DNA from: Lasioglossum baleicum
Taxonomy: Eukaryota > Arthropoda > Insecta > Hymenoptera > Halictidae
Assembly (NCBI RefSeq): GCF_051020765.1
Contig: NC_134944.1
Coordinates: 3,968,001-4,032,000 of the forward strand
Reading direction: 5' to 3'
DNA length: 64,000 nt
The first letter of the stretch is position 1, and each line of letters begins with the position of its first letter. The notes below the pieces were generated by a model. That model ran no database searches, had not been told where the DNA came from, and saw only the letters and a program-made list of their open reading frames with translations. The translations under genes and the position numbers were made by a program. Shown one piece after another: positions 1 through 12,655 of the stretch.

Positions 1-49
1 AAATAAAATGCTCGAATGCTTTCAAGCGAAAAATTCTGCTGAGAATGGC

Positions 50-279
50 TCCATCAATTCTAATTCGAAAAGCGAATTTTTCTTCCGGCCTGAAATATTT
101 CCATTTTACACGATTTTCTTAATTTTATCGATAGAAAACTGATATGATACCTCGTACAATGCTTTCAGTAGTTTGTTAATTTATTGAATACAAATTTAAC
201 AATGCAACGGACATTTTGAATAATTGTAAAAAAATTATTAGTGGCGTCTCCGAGTCACCACTCGAGTGCAAAGGGTTGT
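50..279. mobile_element. TTAA-family MITE (CCCTTTGCA ends), long copy
   Basis: Right end CGAGTGCAAAGGGTTGTA, a decayed TTAA. The body contains TTTTTCTTCCGGCCTGAAAT and TATCGATAGAAAACTGATAT, shared with the copies at 36.6, 38.0, 48.7 and 54.3 kb. The left end is diverged or truncated near the window edge. TTAA with CCCT ends is the piggyBac pattern; no transposase is seen here. Confidence 0.7.
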
Positions 280-1130
280 ATTGCTTCGCAAAGAATGCTT
301 AGGGCAGACTATTCGCTGACGAATCAATAGACGGTACAGGAGACACAGCAGCCTGATCTTCCATCGACGCTTTCAATTACTAATGAGACCTTCAATTACA
401 GGGATTTATACCTGTGAAATCGGCTTAAGGATGTCTACATGGAGATATCGATTGTTTGCTGACAGGGGATTTTAACTGGTTCCACCGAATCTCTCTCCCC
501 ATCGTTGAGTTTTCTTCATTCGCATAGTAATGAGAACGCACTTGATGAATAACGCTTTTACTACGAACGAGTGAATTTGGAAGAATTATACATTTTCATC
601 ATATTTATAAAGTTTGATAGCAACGTGTCGTCGAGTAAGAAATGAAATTGATAAAAAGAGGATGAAGCTTGGGAAAGATTAATCTGCTATAAATTAATGT
701 TGAACGTGATATATTATGAGGGCTCCGTGTTATTGACTTTCCGCGGGCTTCGTCGCAGCATACTAGCAGGGTTGAACGAGGTGACTGATTTTCAATGGTC
801 CAAGTCTGGAACTACTCAAAAGACCGCGTTCTCTTAGGTGGTTCAACATTAAACCTGCATTCAAATTTCATCAGTCATGCGGTTATATTTCAGTCTTACG
901 TCTGTGCAGCTGAAACCACGCTAAGCGAGAAAGCCATTTTCATTTCATTAATGTCTGAATCAATTATGACGTAAGAAACTCGACGGAGGATGTGTCATGT
1001 GTTCGATGTCGTGAATGTGTGGCAAGAGCGTCCGTTAAAAATAGACTTTCCTCGTGGACCACCGACATCTCTCAATAATTCGATCATTTTCATTCAATCA
1101 AAATGAAATCACCATTTTCATCTTTTTATT
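280..1130. other. Non-genic stretch
   Basis: No coding pattern, repeat or RNA gene recognised. Confidence 0.5.
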
Positions 1131-1437
1131 GAATTCTGAGCATACGATCAAGACGATAGAGTACGATAGAATGGAAAATATTTTCGACCTTGGAATTTAA
1201 GATCTGGGTTGGGTCTAGCTTAGTTCATAATTTTTTGCATTCTGAGAATACGATAAAGATGATAGAGTACACTAAAATGAAGAAAAGATTTTTGATCTTT
1301 CCACCTTGAAATTCAAAGTCTAGGTTAGGTCTGGCTAGGTTCATCATTATTTGTATTCTGACTATACGTTGAAGACAATTGTACATACAGTACGATACAG
1401 AAATCTTTGACCTTTCGACCTGGAATTCAAGGTCGAA
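1131..1437. repeat. Tandem triplication of about 110-bp units
   Basis: ATTCTGAGCATACGATCAAG, ATTCTGAGAATACGATAAAG and ATTCTGACTATACGTTGAAG start the units at 1133, 1239 and 1355. Each continues to a GACCTT..GGAATTCAA..GTC phrase. Confidence 0.75.
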
Positions 1438-2817
1438 GCTTCTCGATGGGGAAAAAGAATAAAATGGTTGACGATCGATCGCGCGGAATCCGTAGGATAT
1501 CCACCGATGAGACGGTTCGAGCGTGTCAGGAAACTAGCGGATCCAAGACGCTGCTGTAATAGGATACTGTAATTCCATTGCCTGCGTAGACAATGCCATT
1601 GTCCCGACACGGATATGTGTGCGCAAACAGAACATTACCTACGCCGGAGATTTGTTTGATGTACACGCTCCACGCCGAAATACATTTCTAAATGTTTGTT
1701 CGGTTTTCTGGCGAGTCTGCGCGGATTCGCCGTTGCGGCAAATAATCTCAAATTGATTTTACCGAATGTTACTCTAGTTTGGGCGCGATACGATGTTTCG
1801 GTATTGCGTTTGCTTCGGAGAATCCGAAAGTCAATGTTACCTTAACGAGCAAACACTGGGAGACTATCTGTGGTTGCTAAGCAGGATGATGCGTGTCCCT
1901 TCTGCCGAAAACTTTGGGAGATTGCATTTGTGTTTTCCGGATGATGGAAATGCAGCGAGACTATCTTCGAATTATTATAAAAATGTTGTACACTCTTTTC
2001 ATCTCCAGTTTTATTTTCATAAAGTTTTGTGAAACGATGGTTGCACAGTTATTATTCCAGTAAAATAATTAAATAAAAGTTTACTACGCTTCCTCTGCGT
2101 TTGTGTTTATAAAAATGCCCGCTTACAAACATTGGAGGATACCTCGCGATCTTCAGTTTTATTTTTCACAAGGAATGATATTTGCAGAGTTATTGTTGCA
2201 ATAAAAGCAGAGGAAGTAAAATAAACCATCAAGCAATCTCCATGATTCGGTTCTCGGAAGGAATCGCATCGACAGGGGAGCTTGTTTGAAATAAAAATTG
2301 TTCTCGCTGCTTTCCAAGGAAATAAATGGCTGCAAAGTACAGTGTCTCTTTGGTGCGTAAATGGTATCGATCAGTCGTACTTTGTAGCCGCCCTCAAGAA
2401 GGTATAGGCACTATATAACATCGAGCTCCGGCGGAATGTAAGAACATTTTTTTATAGCCTCGGCAAATGAGGCGTTGCATTTACACGGTACGGTGGCTCG
2501 ATTATAAAATACGCTTCTTTGAAGTCCCCAGCACCCCCTGTAAGTATAATGCACGGAAATATACCGTGCTTCGCTAAGCTTGCGTTCCACTTTTCCAGAG
2601 ACGATAATTTACCGTCACAGCTTATTGAGCTCTAATGAGAGTGAAAGTTCTAATCTTCTGTCGCGTTAATCAGCTTTCGAATCACTTGTTCTCTCCCAGG
2701 GACCGATAAAATTCATTAAACAGGGAAAACCATTTGTACACCGTCGACTGGAAAATCAACATTAGTCGAATTATTCTGTCCTTCGAGTGACCTCCAGTTT
2801 TCTAAATGCAATGCTAT
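1438..2817. other. Non-genic stretch
   Basis: Open frames are short and without family features. A weak duplication (CAGTTTTATTTT with AGTTATT..TTCCAGTAAAA / AGTTATTGTTGCAATAAAA) links about 2008-2070 with 2154-2205. Confidence 0.45.
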
Positions 2818-3060
2818 GCACAGTGACCCCCATTAATATCCATAACTTTTTAATAGTTGGACTTTTTTTATAACAAGTTAGAGCAATTGGTTTACTACAC
2901 GATGTGGAAAGAAATTTGCGCAAAATTGCAATTGGCCATTTTTCAACTTTTTAGTCGGGCCTATATTGAAAATTTAACAAATACGTTTTTTCGCTTTTTT
3001 AACATTTTTTATGCAGTACAAATTTAATTTCAAATAAAATCGCAAAAAGTCATACAACTC
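2818..3060. repeat. Probable dispersed repeat, AT-rich
   Basis: AGTGACCCCCATTAATATCC and TTTTCAACTTTTTAGTCGGG have the look of interspersed insect repeat text rather than unique sequence, but there is no second copy in this window to prove it. Confidence 0.3.
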
Positions 3061-3094
3061 AATGTTCAAGCTAATAGAAAACAGAGATTCTACG

Positions 3095-3250
3095 AGCAAA
3101 AGATCTTTATGCATTTGCGGTTTACAAAAATTTTCAAAAAATGCTGGAGTATCAAATTCGACAGAGTTTAGTACGATTTTATTTATTCTGGATCTACAAA
3201 ATTTATTACCAATGAAAACAGGATTTTATTTGGTACCATTTTCTTAAGAT
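3095..3250. mobile_element. TA-family MITE, partial copy
   Basis: Contains AAAGATCTTTATGCATTTGC, then CAAATTCGACAGAGTTTAGT, CTGGATCTACAAAATTTATT and TTTTATTTGGTACCATTTTC, matching the reverse of the longer internal version. Confidence 0.6.
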
Positions 3251-3315
3251 TTCAGTCTATAGTCATAAAACTTATTCTAAATATAACTTATTCTAATATA
3301 TTTTCGACAAAAAAG

Positions 3316-3797
3316 TCAACAAAACGGAGCATAAAGAATCCTGGCCGTTTTACGTCTTTTCTTCACATTTGTACAATTCATTTTGATGGAGCAGCGACTG
3401 GCGGGGATGGGAGTGAAGGGGCGTATGCTTATTACCGGAGGATCGAATGGATAATACTGTAAAAAGGTACGTAAAGGGCTCCCCGCGATCGTAATTTTGT
3501 ATTCAGGCTTTGCCATATCAGGATCAGCATACACGCCGGTGATAGATGCTTCATAAAATATCGGAACATTTTTCGAACTGAAAGTGCGGTGCACGGTGTA
3601 TATCCCTGTCATGGCAGAAAGATCGTCTGCTGCTTGGTCGCGGGTAAATCGATATCTAATATTCGAAATGAAGCCAGCTCGCGGAGATGATGGCACGTAT
3701 TACAATAATGGCAGTCGCCGGAGCCGACATAGCCACGGTGGTAACACAATGGCGTCGAGCCTAGCAAGTGTCCGGTCATGAGGGAATGTCGGGACAC
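3316..3797 (-). pseudogene. Coding-like relic, possibly from a retroelement
   Basis: Two overlapping minus-strand frames look more protein-like than their surroundings. One reads SLMTGHLLGS, then about 18 residues later DCHYCNTCHH. Its TGH plus CxxC spacing recalls the C-terminal zinc knuckle of non-LTR reverse transcriptases. The other frame continues downstream for about 100 residues (FYEASITGVYADPDMAKPEY). A single frameshift near 3650 would join them. The identification is weak. Confidence 0.2.
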
Positions 3798-4547
3798 AAA
3801 TGCGATGGACCGTGCAATGGTTAGTTAGTTTCTAACAACGACACAGGCGGCCGCAGGTGCTGCAATCTGAACTTAAACGCACTTAGACAAGCGAGACAAC
3901 GGGCAGGAATAGAATAGCTGCGCGAATAACTGATTATGGGGCTCACAGCTATATAGTTCACTTGGAAATGTTGAAAAGAATCCTTGTCTGCAGACAATTT
4001 TTATTTCGATCGAAAACAAAAGGGGAAAGAAAATAAAATCTTTTAAGACGTCTTGAAATGCACGTTAAATAAGTCTTTGTCTGCAGGTATAATTACTGAC
4101 CTCGTAGATTTCCGCAAATGTTTGTTCAAACTTTCTGCCACGGCGCCAGTTCTCTTCATTTCAATATTATCTGTGTCGGTGACTATGAAAGTGATTAAGT
4201 CGTACAATTTACACTCCAGTTCTTCTACGATTTTACCTTTGCAAGATTATTTAATTTGTACCCCTCGGATGACTCTGCAATTACGAACGATTACAATTAG
4301 CTTAAGTATAATAAATTCACATGGTCCCCTGCGAATCGATGCGAACGTATAATAAATGGTGAATCCAACTCTTTTGATTTTCTCTTTCATGCACTGCTCC
4401 ATTGCACCACTTATTTACTCTGTGCTAACGAGCAATATTTCACTCATGTTAAATTCGATTAAACATAAATTATTCATATAAAAGTAAAAAGTAATTAAAT
4501 TCAATTGAACCGAATCAAAATAATTTATTGGCAGTAACAAGGATACA
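3798..4547. other. Non-genic stretch
   Basis: Nothing recognised; becomes AT-rich to the right. Confidence 0.5.
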
Positions 4548-4862
4548 TATTTTAATAAAAGTAAATTATATGAGAGCGGAAATTTATGTATATTCGAATT
4601 GATGTTTTAATTATAAGTTTATTCTCGTGTGACCAATACGGAAACAAAGTATGCAGGTTGGACAATAAAAGTAAGAAATCACTGTATATATTTAATTTAT
4701 TTATTCCGAAAGTATACAGAGTGCAATAAAAAACGTATAAAACTGGAAATATCTGGTGAAGTTGACTTTGAACGGAAGTTTTAATTAAAAGTTTACCCTC
4801 GCGCAATTAATGGAAAAATAAAGTATACGAAGCGGATAATAAATGTAAAAAGAGACTGCGGA
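4548..4862. repeat. Tandem duplication of about 170 bp
   Basis: Unit 1 has GATGTTTTAATTATAAGTTT, CTCGTGTGACCAATACGGAA and ATAAAAGTAAGAAATCACTG. Unit 2 has GAAGTTTTAATTAAAAGTTT, CTCGCGCAATTAATGGAAAA and ATAAATGTAAAAAGAGACTG. Confidence 0.7.
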
Positions 4863-6672
4863 GGCAACTGTTTGAAATAGTTACGTCGGTTATAATTATT
4901 TTATGTTTATCGTCCGTCTCTCTAACGAATTGTTCCCGAGTTCTACATATATAACAATGCGAACGAAGAGTCCGAGGATATTCGGCCATTTCCCGTACTA
5001 AATACAGATGGAAAATATTTTTATGTTCCACCGGAGTGAGATTTAGAAAATTTTACGTTTCGTATGAAATGCTCATACAGTATCTCGCGTTTCTACTCGA
5101 ACGAATTTGCAAGCACCGTGAACCGCAACGATCGTTCATTCTTCACAAAAGTGTTTCGTACGAGCAAATGAAGCGTGAAACATCTTCCTCCTCGAAGGGA
5201 ACGTGCACTTACTTGTTCCTTCGGAAAACCGGGAAACGCCGTCGAGATACAAGCTATGAAATATTTCGACCAGCGCCGATTAATCGCGACTGCGGATCGT
5301 TCAGCCAGAAATAACAGTCTCGGGCCCATCAAATAAATTATATAGAACGCGTTTGTTCTTACGAATTCGTTTCCTCCCCGAAACATCTTTAACCTGTTTA
5401 CACGAAACTTTATACGACGAATTTCTATTCGATAAAATAACTACTTCATTATAAAATGAACATTTTCCTTTATTCATGCTTGAAACACTAAAATTGTTCC
5501 GAGATTGAGAGTACTGTCACATTATTCTAATAATTTTCATAAAGTAACGTCCGAAAACATGTGCAGTTCGGTTGCAACAATTCCTGATCTACATTTAGTC
5601 GATGGAGTGCGAACAATAGCATCATGAAAATTTAGAGCAATGAATTCTCGAAACGCTTGCCGTCACGAGATATGCTATACCGCAATCGATTCACAATTTC
5701 CTCCACAACAGCGTGGAACATGTTCTACGTTATATGTATGTGGTCCCTTTGTTGCGCGGTATTCGAAACTAGTATATGACGACTTGAAGAATTTGTTTTC
5801 GTAGAAACGGCGTGTATTCGAAATTATATGAAAATGTGGTTACGTTGTAAACGGTGTCTCGATATTTTCAAACCGCCTGGACATTCGTTTTTCCGCGTGG
5901 AACGGTAGCGTCGAGGTTTAGCATAATTCCGAGGAAAGTTTAATACGGGTGAAATTAGGTTTAATCCTCGGCCGAAGTTGGCCTAGCGGCGTCGGCCATG
6001 AAAGACACGTCTCACTTGAGGACGTTAGGCTGCTCGCAAACAATAAAATGCACCGGTTATCCACTGGTTTACAAGCCGATGCAATCGCTCGGGGCTGTTT
6101 CCCTAACATCAACCGGGGGGACATCCGAGAGCTTAGCTCTGGCCCTGTGGAGAGGCTCGCGCCCGCATGTAAATTCCCGCATTATTCCAGATTATGCGCG
6201 CACGCAGCCGTCGTTTCAGCTTTTCCTAGTTTCTCTCTTCTCTTTCTTTCTCTTCGCCTTTTATTTTTATTATTCCACGCAACACCTCCGACCGTACATG
6301 AACGACACGACCGCGGCGGTTCCCATCAATTCTATTCGCGGGAACTTCGAGTCGTAAGCCAGGCGGTGACGAAACCCCCGGCAATTTCCAGGGGGTAAAA
6401 TGTGTACCAGTGTCTCGGGGGGAATCCGAACACGGTGGTTATTTGTGGTGATCCACCGTGTTCCGTCGCCCTAACTCCCAGTACTCGCCTTTTGGGACCA
6501 CGCACAGCGGGGAAAACGGCCGACTTAGGAATGCAAAAGTTCTAAAACCAAACACGGAGTAGGCAGTTTATATTTCTTACGTTAACACATGTGTAGTGTA
6601 GAAGAATAATTGCTAATTTTAATTCTCAAATCAATTACTGTTGAGCGTGGTAAAGGTTGGAAGTTGTATTAG
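4863..6672. other. Non-genic stretch
   Basis: A GC-richer island at about 5950-6500 keeps several frames open by composition; no protein family is visible in them. Confidence 0.5.
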
Positions 6673-6985
6673 ACGATTGCATAAGTTCTCGTCTAGTTGT
6701 AGAAAAGAATGGTGACTATGTTACACCAATTTTTATAGACAAATTTCAAGAAAGTGGAACTGGAATAAAGCCCTATTTTTCATGCGAACAGCCTTTGTAG
6801 ATCTAAAACGAATAAAAATCGTACTAAATTCTATCGAAAGTTATATTGTTGTACTTTCTGAACATTTTCGTGAGCCATAAATGCATAAACATCCGCAGTC
6901 TATTTATTTATAAAGCTGTGTTCTCTAAATTTTGTCATTTTATTTTTAAATCGAGCACGAACTTATACAATCTTCTGATATTTAT
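6673..6985. mobile_element. Mariner-derived MITE with a TA-family repeat inside
   Basis: Left end GATTGCATAAGTTCTCGTCT, then GAAAAGAATGGTGACTATGT; right end TCGAGCACGAACTTATACAA. The middle (about 6725-6902) is not mariner text: it matches the TA-flanked CTGCGGAT family and ends CATAAACATCCGCAGTCTA. This is a second nest, in the opposite order to 36.6 kb: here the mariner-derived element is the host. Confidence 0.65.
6725..6902. mobile_element. TA-family MITE nested in a mariner-derived MITE
   Basis: Contains ATTTTTATAGACAAATTTCA, CAGCCTTTGTAGATCTAAAA and AAATCGTACTAAATTCTATC, ending GCATAAACATCCGCAGTCTA. The left CTGCGGAT end has been lost. Confidence 0.6.
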
Positions 6986-7849
6986 TGTTTAGAACGTTAA
7001 TATTGATTCTAATTATAATAGCCGTGATCAGAAGCATTAAGATATGAGAATAAAACGAAACAATGTTTCCGAAATGTTAAAATAATGCTTCTCAAGGAGG
7101 TTTTCGGAAATTCATTTCTTAAGTTAGTTGCAAGAAACACTGATGACATTAATGTGGTTTATGCTTTCATCGATCTCAAAGATACATCAATTACATTCCG
7201 AGCCACCAAACAAAACGCATACAGGCTGCTTACGATTTCGCGCGGCGCGGTGCAGCATGGGACAGCCGTAGACGCGCTGTCGCGATCGATTTTCGTAATT
7301 GTTGCAAGGAGGACGGGGGAATAATTGTACAATGGAAGACGTGTGAAATCGTAACGCGGCGCGTGTTGACATGACATACTTGTCGTTCCGTTCACGTAAC
7401 AAGAGATCGTCCGGCTATTAACGGCTATACGCGCGCAATGCACGCCAGTGATGGACACTGATTCAATATGAGATTGACGTGGATCGAATGATTCAATGAC
7501 AGTAAACCTGCCTCCCGAAATTCCACGTCGGTGACGCCCGCGTCGGTGAGTAGGGTATGAAAATTGAATTAAAAGCTAGCAGCAGCTGGAATAGTACAGG
7601 CAGCGCCGGCCGCCGGCCACTGATTGCATCGAACAATAAGTTTGCGTGAAATTATTATTACCGCGATCGGCTTTTAAATACCAGGATCGTCGAACAATAG
7701 CTCCCCTGTCACGAGTTCAACTCCACGGCCACATATAATAACCTGCTACTCATTATTATGCCAGCGACGCTCGATTTATTAGGTTCGTGCAAAAATAATT
7801 ACCTCAGTTTTAACTCCAGCGATTTTTCTGACGCGACGAAACGCGTCAC

Positions 7850-8370
7850 GAAGCTGGAAACTTTGTCTCTCTCATTCCTGAAACTCCGCTTGTTACAATT
7901 ACCAATTTTTAATCAACATAGAAACGTGACGCGTTCTTTGGTAGATTATTGTTAAATAGTAGCGCACATTTGTCACGATTCGATTTAAAAATAGTATAAT
8001 AGCGTGGGGGAAGAGCGTCGTAGAAGGGGAAGCTGGAGTGGGGGGCCAAGTCTTAATCTGGAGACTCTAGCACTATGCGACACGTTCTCCGGTAAATTAT
8101 TGTTAAATAGTGTAGCGAATATTTCTAACAATGTTATTCCAATTTAATAATATAATAGCGTGGGGGAGGAGCGTCGTAGAAGTGGAAGCTAGAGTGGGGG
8201 GACAAGCCTTAATCTAGGGACTCTGCTTCTGTCATTCCTGAAATTTCGCTGGTTACTACTATTAATTTTTAATCAACAATGAAATGTGACGCGTTCTCCG
8301 GTAGATTACTGTTAAATAGTGTAGTGAATATTTGTCACGATTCGATTTAAATTTGATAGTATAATAGCGA
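7850..8370. repeat. Diverged tandem duplication, three uneven units
   Basis: GACGCGTTCTTTGGTAGATT and its variants recur at 7928, 8078 and 8288. Between them TATAATAGCGTGGGGGA(A/G)GA and AGCTGGAGTGGGGGG are repeated twice, and CATTCCTGAAA with TTTTTAATCAACA occurs in units 1 and 3. Periods of 150 and 210 bp show an internal deletion in the middle unit. Confidence 0.8.
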
Positions 8371-9929
8371 TCTCATGCGAAATTAATTGAAATATTGTAT
8401 TTCACTCCGCGCATACGCGAATGCCGCGAACGCATAATATTCGCAGATCGAACAATAGAATATGTTCTGCATGCATCGCCAACATTCAGAGGTTATATTA
8501 CACGCGAAAACAATAGCTGTGCAAACGCATTAGTTTTCGGTTTAATCTGTGACGTTCTGCAGGGACTAAGGTGAACCAATTTTGTCATTCGTACTTCTGT
8601 AATGGCGTCGTGCATTGCATCTAATGCGAACGTCGAATGCAGTTGTGAGAGGTTGCACTTACAGGTGCATGCTACTGCATTAGAAATTCCAGCTGGGTTT
8701 CATACAATATCGACCATTCTAAATGTAGAAATGTTTGCAATCGTTAAATACCTTCAATTAATCTAATTTATCTGTTTTTAATGGATTATATCAAACAATT
8801 AGTCGTGTTTCAGAGATAATACAGCAATTTTCGGCGAACTTCATTAACTCGAACCCCTAAGTGAATTATTGGGGCTGATGCGGTTCCGCTCAAATTGATG
8901 TCAATAATTATTTAATGTGTAGATATTAATAATATATTTGTGGATTCGCCATTTACCATTCCGATAGAGAGAAATATTAAATGTAATTTAATCGAGTCTC
9001 TGCATTTTTAAAATTGATTTCGAAGGTACACTTAAAAAAAAATTTAGGAAAAATTAATGTCGGCCGCAAAAATATATTGCACGACCGAAAAGGGGATATT
9101 TAAACGAACCACGCAGTAATAATAAATTTGGTTTATTTTTCGAGAGTTGCGTACCGCCGAGGGTAAGGCTCCCCCCCGAAAAGTTTGCGAAAGTAATTTG
9201 AATATAATTTGAAATTCGGGTCGGCCCGAGTACTAAGGTAATATTGACAAAAATAGTATTCAAAGACAACGAATTTTATTCGTGATTCAAATTATAATAA
9301 AGTGCGAGCGGAGGCTGGCCGCAGCTGCAAAACCGGGGAATCTCTGAAATTCTGCCAAAACACATTTCTTTTCACAACGCTCCTGAAACACGAATGTGGC
9401 GCAAAGGACTGGGAAAATTGCCTGTCTAACTGGCATGAACTCCCACGGGATTCACCGAATTCGTTCAAAGCTTTCCACGTTACGTTTATCACTAATGTCA
9501 ATAGACACGTTGCGGAATACGAGACCCAGCAGTGGGTGGATATTGATTCTTTCACGCATGCACACGTACTCTGTCCGTACCACGTAGTCAATTGTTACAT
9601 CATGCTTATTGTTAGTGTCAGCTCTGATACGTTACTTGCACACGAAAAAAAAATTTTTTAATATTCACATGGTAGTTGGACAAAATGCCCTTTACATTAA
9701 TACATTATCTTCACTATTTTCTTAGAAACCTAGGTGAACGGGGTCCGAAATATTCTGGATCGTTGTGGAATTTGAAAGGAGTTGCTAATCGAAAATTTTA
9801 AATATTAACATTCCGCTTAAAGAAGACTAAAAAGTAGAAAATAAAAAAATATATAAAAAAACCTTTTAAAAACCACGCTTATATTCCCTATCATATACAA
9901 TATCTAAATGTCATACAATACCTAAATGT
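8371..9929. other. Non-genic stretch
   Basis: Nothing recognised beyond short inexact inverted text near 8590-8690 (GCATTGCATCTAATGC / GCTACTGCATTAG). Confidence 0.45.
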
Positions 9930-10018
9930 TCCAATATTTTGAGAAATGGTACAGCAATATTTTTACTGGCACCTCTCTCTCTCTCTCTCCGAGTCACCAC
10001 TCAAGTGCAAATAGTTAA
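9930..10018. mobile_element. TTAA-family MITE, partial copy
   Basis: Contains GTACAGCAATATTTTTACTG, a TC dinucleotide run and CCGAGTCACCACTCAAGTGC, and ends in TTAA at 10015-10018. Only the right part is recognisable. Confidence 0.6.
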
Positions 10019-12299
10019 TACACAACGGGAATTAGGATTTAGTGATACTCGCGTAAGTGGAAAGTTATTTTCAATTAGTCTGGCGACTCTTTCAGCAGGG
10101 GAAGACGCATGAAACATGCAAATCCGGATAATTAATTATCCTTGGTCTAGCTCCGACGTGTACACGTATGCATTCTCGTATGCTTGTTTCCTACTGACGC
10201 TTATGTGCCGGTTCTAAGACGCACACTTACATATGTATAGATGTAACTACACGAAACGGGTGGAAACCGAAATAATGGGACATAAAGCAATAACGCATAA
10301 CTGAGGTATGCAAACAGAAAACGTACATATGTCGGCATCACAGAACGCAGAGGGAATTGTATTAATGGCGATGTTTGAATGCAGATTAGCTTCCAGGCAA
10401 TAAAGAGAAATTGTCAAAGACCCTGCAGAAATTTTCTGGTTAAATACTGTCCCTCAGGCGACCGTAGAAACGACAATAAATTCACAATAAACATTGAACT
10501 AGCCTGCTGTTCATAGCTAGACGGTGAATCTTTGTATAAAATAAAAAGTTCCTGAGAATTTTCATATTAAAACGAACAATTTTAGCTTTTCATGTAATTT
10601 CGAGTTACATAAAACAATCAAAACATGAGAGAAAATATTAAGAAAGAAGACAAATTTCCAGTTTGCTCCGGTTTGTTGCAAATCAAGCGGAACATTTTTA
10701 TTTTGCATAAAGATCCGCTGTCTGGAAAATAATACTTGCAGAGTCTAATGATTCGTTTGTGGTGCAGAGACGTTTCATTTCGGGCAGTTAAATTGTAGAA
10801 TCGTAGATTGTTATATCGAGAGGAGTCCTTAGGATATCGGAAGAGGAAATTACTTTCGCTTTTATCTCGTTCCCCGAGAAAGCTCTGATGATAGCGAGCC
10901 CGCAGATCAGACCGTGCTCTGTTCACAGAAGGTCAAAGATACTGGAAAGAGAAATGTACCACAAAAGAGAAGAACAGCATCTTCTGCAGGGGTGACCTTT
11001 AATCATATTGGACCACCTTTATTGAGAAGATATATCCAAGAAAATCGGTTTCCCCTCTTCAAAGCAGGAAATTATCTTTGTAGACGGCGAAGGGGAGTGA
11101 AACGGAAAGAGCTTTTATATTTGGTTGGTGGAGTACAACAAATTATTGTGTAAGACAGTTTACTCTGGGGAAACCTGCATTCAGACGTCGGAAAACACGA
11201 CAGGATAACATTGAAAATAGATCTACGTAATATATCTACGTAAACATTTTTATTTAGAGAATTTATAAACGTTCACATTACCTGAATGTTACATAAAATA
11301 TAGAACTGTCAGTTTATCGTAACTAGTTATTCAGAAAACAGAGTAAAACTGTAATTAATTCCGTTTCCTTAAAAGAGGTTGATAAACACAAAGTTTTAAC
11401 GGACTAATGAATATTTGCAGAATTTTATGCATTCATAGCATCCGGAAGTATTTAAAACATTACAAAGTACAACTTTTAACAGTATTTAACTTATTCGCAA
11501 AGAGAATTTCATTTAATCCCAGTCTCTGCTTTATCTAGCAAAATGTAACCCCGCATAAATGTTCGCGTGCTGGTAACGTTGTGCATAAAATTTAGCTCGC
11601 TTTACATTTCAATAACCAGGACAGTCCTTTTCTAAATTTTAAATAATAACATCGCGGATATTATAGTTATTTCTATATTGTGTATCTATGTATAGAGATG
11701 AGAATTGAAAATATGTTTTATTAGGTGCAGGTGAAAAGATAATGGGTTTGCCGCTGTTGGGTGATTCGATCAATCATACGTTGTCACCCGACGGATTGCC
11801 CTGGTCATCCGCTGGTCTTGGGGAAAAAAATGATCATCCCCTAAAGAGGGTTAGCATATAACTTGACAGATACGCTCTTGACGAGCCATGATTAAAGATG
11901 GTCTAGGCTGGTGAGCTGTGCGGGGGGGTGACATATATTTTGAAGTTACCCCCGCTATCTAATGTCCCCTGTCGGATGTCTGTCCCAGACTCCCTTCGCT
12001 AATGTCTTTCGATCTCGATAACTAGTCCTTCAGGAACGAGCAGGTACCCGTGTATGTATGTACCCTCGTCTATGTAAATCACCAAATCACGATCAACGTC
12101 GTCATATTCGAACAACCTGGAGCGATGCTTCAGATCTTCCGGACTAATTAATTACATCGACGAAGATCGGTCGTGGAAGGTTATTGTGCATGTTACGCCT
12201 CGTCTTCGGGGGGTCGCACGCGTACATACTCCAATATTCAATATTCCTTTCCTCAGGAGCTGCAAGCGATATCCTGAAAAAATATTGTGAACTCCTATT
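10019..12299. other. Non-genic stretch
   Basis: A TA-family fragment lies at 10680-10735. The block at about 11740-12250 is unusually GC-balanced and free of repeats, and could hold regulatory sequence, but no specific site is claimed. Confidence 0.4.
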
Positions 12300-12655
12300 T
12301 TAATACTGAATTCCTGCAATTTTCATTTTGCTGGTATAATTCTAAATTCCTATTTTTTGGTTCTAGGTTCTTAAAATATAAATTTGCCGTTTTAATTCCA
12401 AATTCCTACAATTCTAATTTCCTAAAGTTCTCATTTTGTAACATTCTAGTTTCCTAAAATTCTAGTTTCCTAGAATTCTAATTTCCTAAAGTTCTAATTT
12501 TCTAACATTCTAGTTTCCTAAAATTCTAATTTTCTAAAATTCTAGTTTCCTAAAATTCAAATTTTTCTAGAATTCTAATTTCCTAAAATTCTAATTTCCT
12601 ATTTTAATTACAAATTCCTAAACTCCTAATTTCCCGTTTTAATTCCAAATTCCCA
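12300..12655. repeat. Minisatellite of about 15-16 bp units
   Basis: Many degenerate units of TTTCCTAAAATTCTA(A/G), with variants TTTCTAACATTCTAG and TTCCAAATTCCTA at the edges. The strand is strongly asymmetric: almost no G on the plus strand. It is cleanest at 12415-12590. Confidence 0.85.

Noticed and set aside
5949..6398. 149-codon plus-strand frame
   Set aside because: It lies in a GC-rich island where several frames stay open at once; low-complexity Ser/Leu/Phe runs and no motif.
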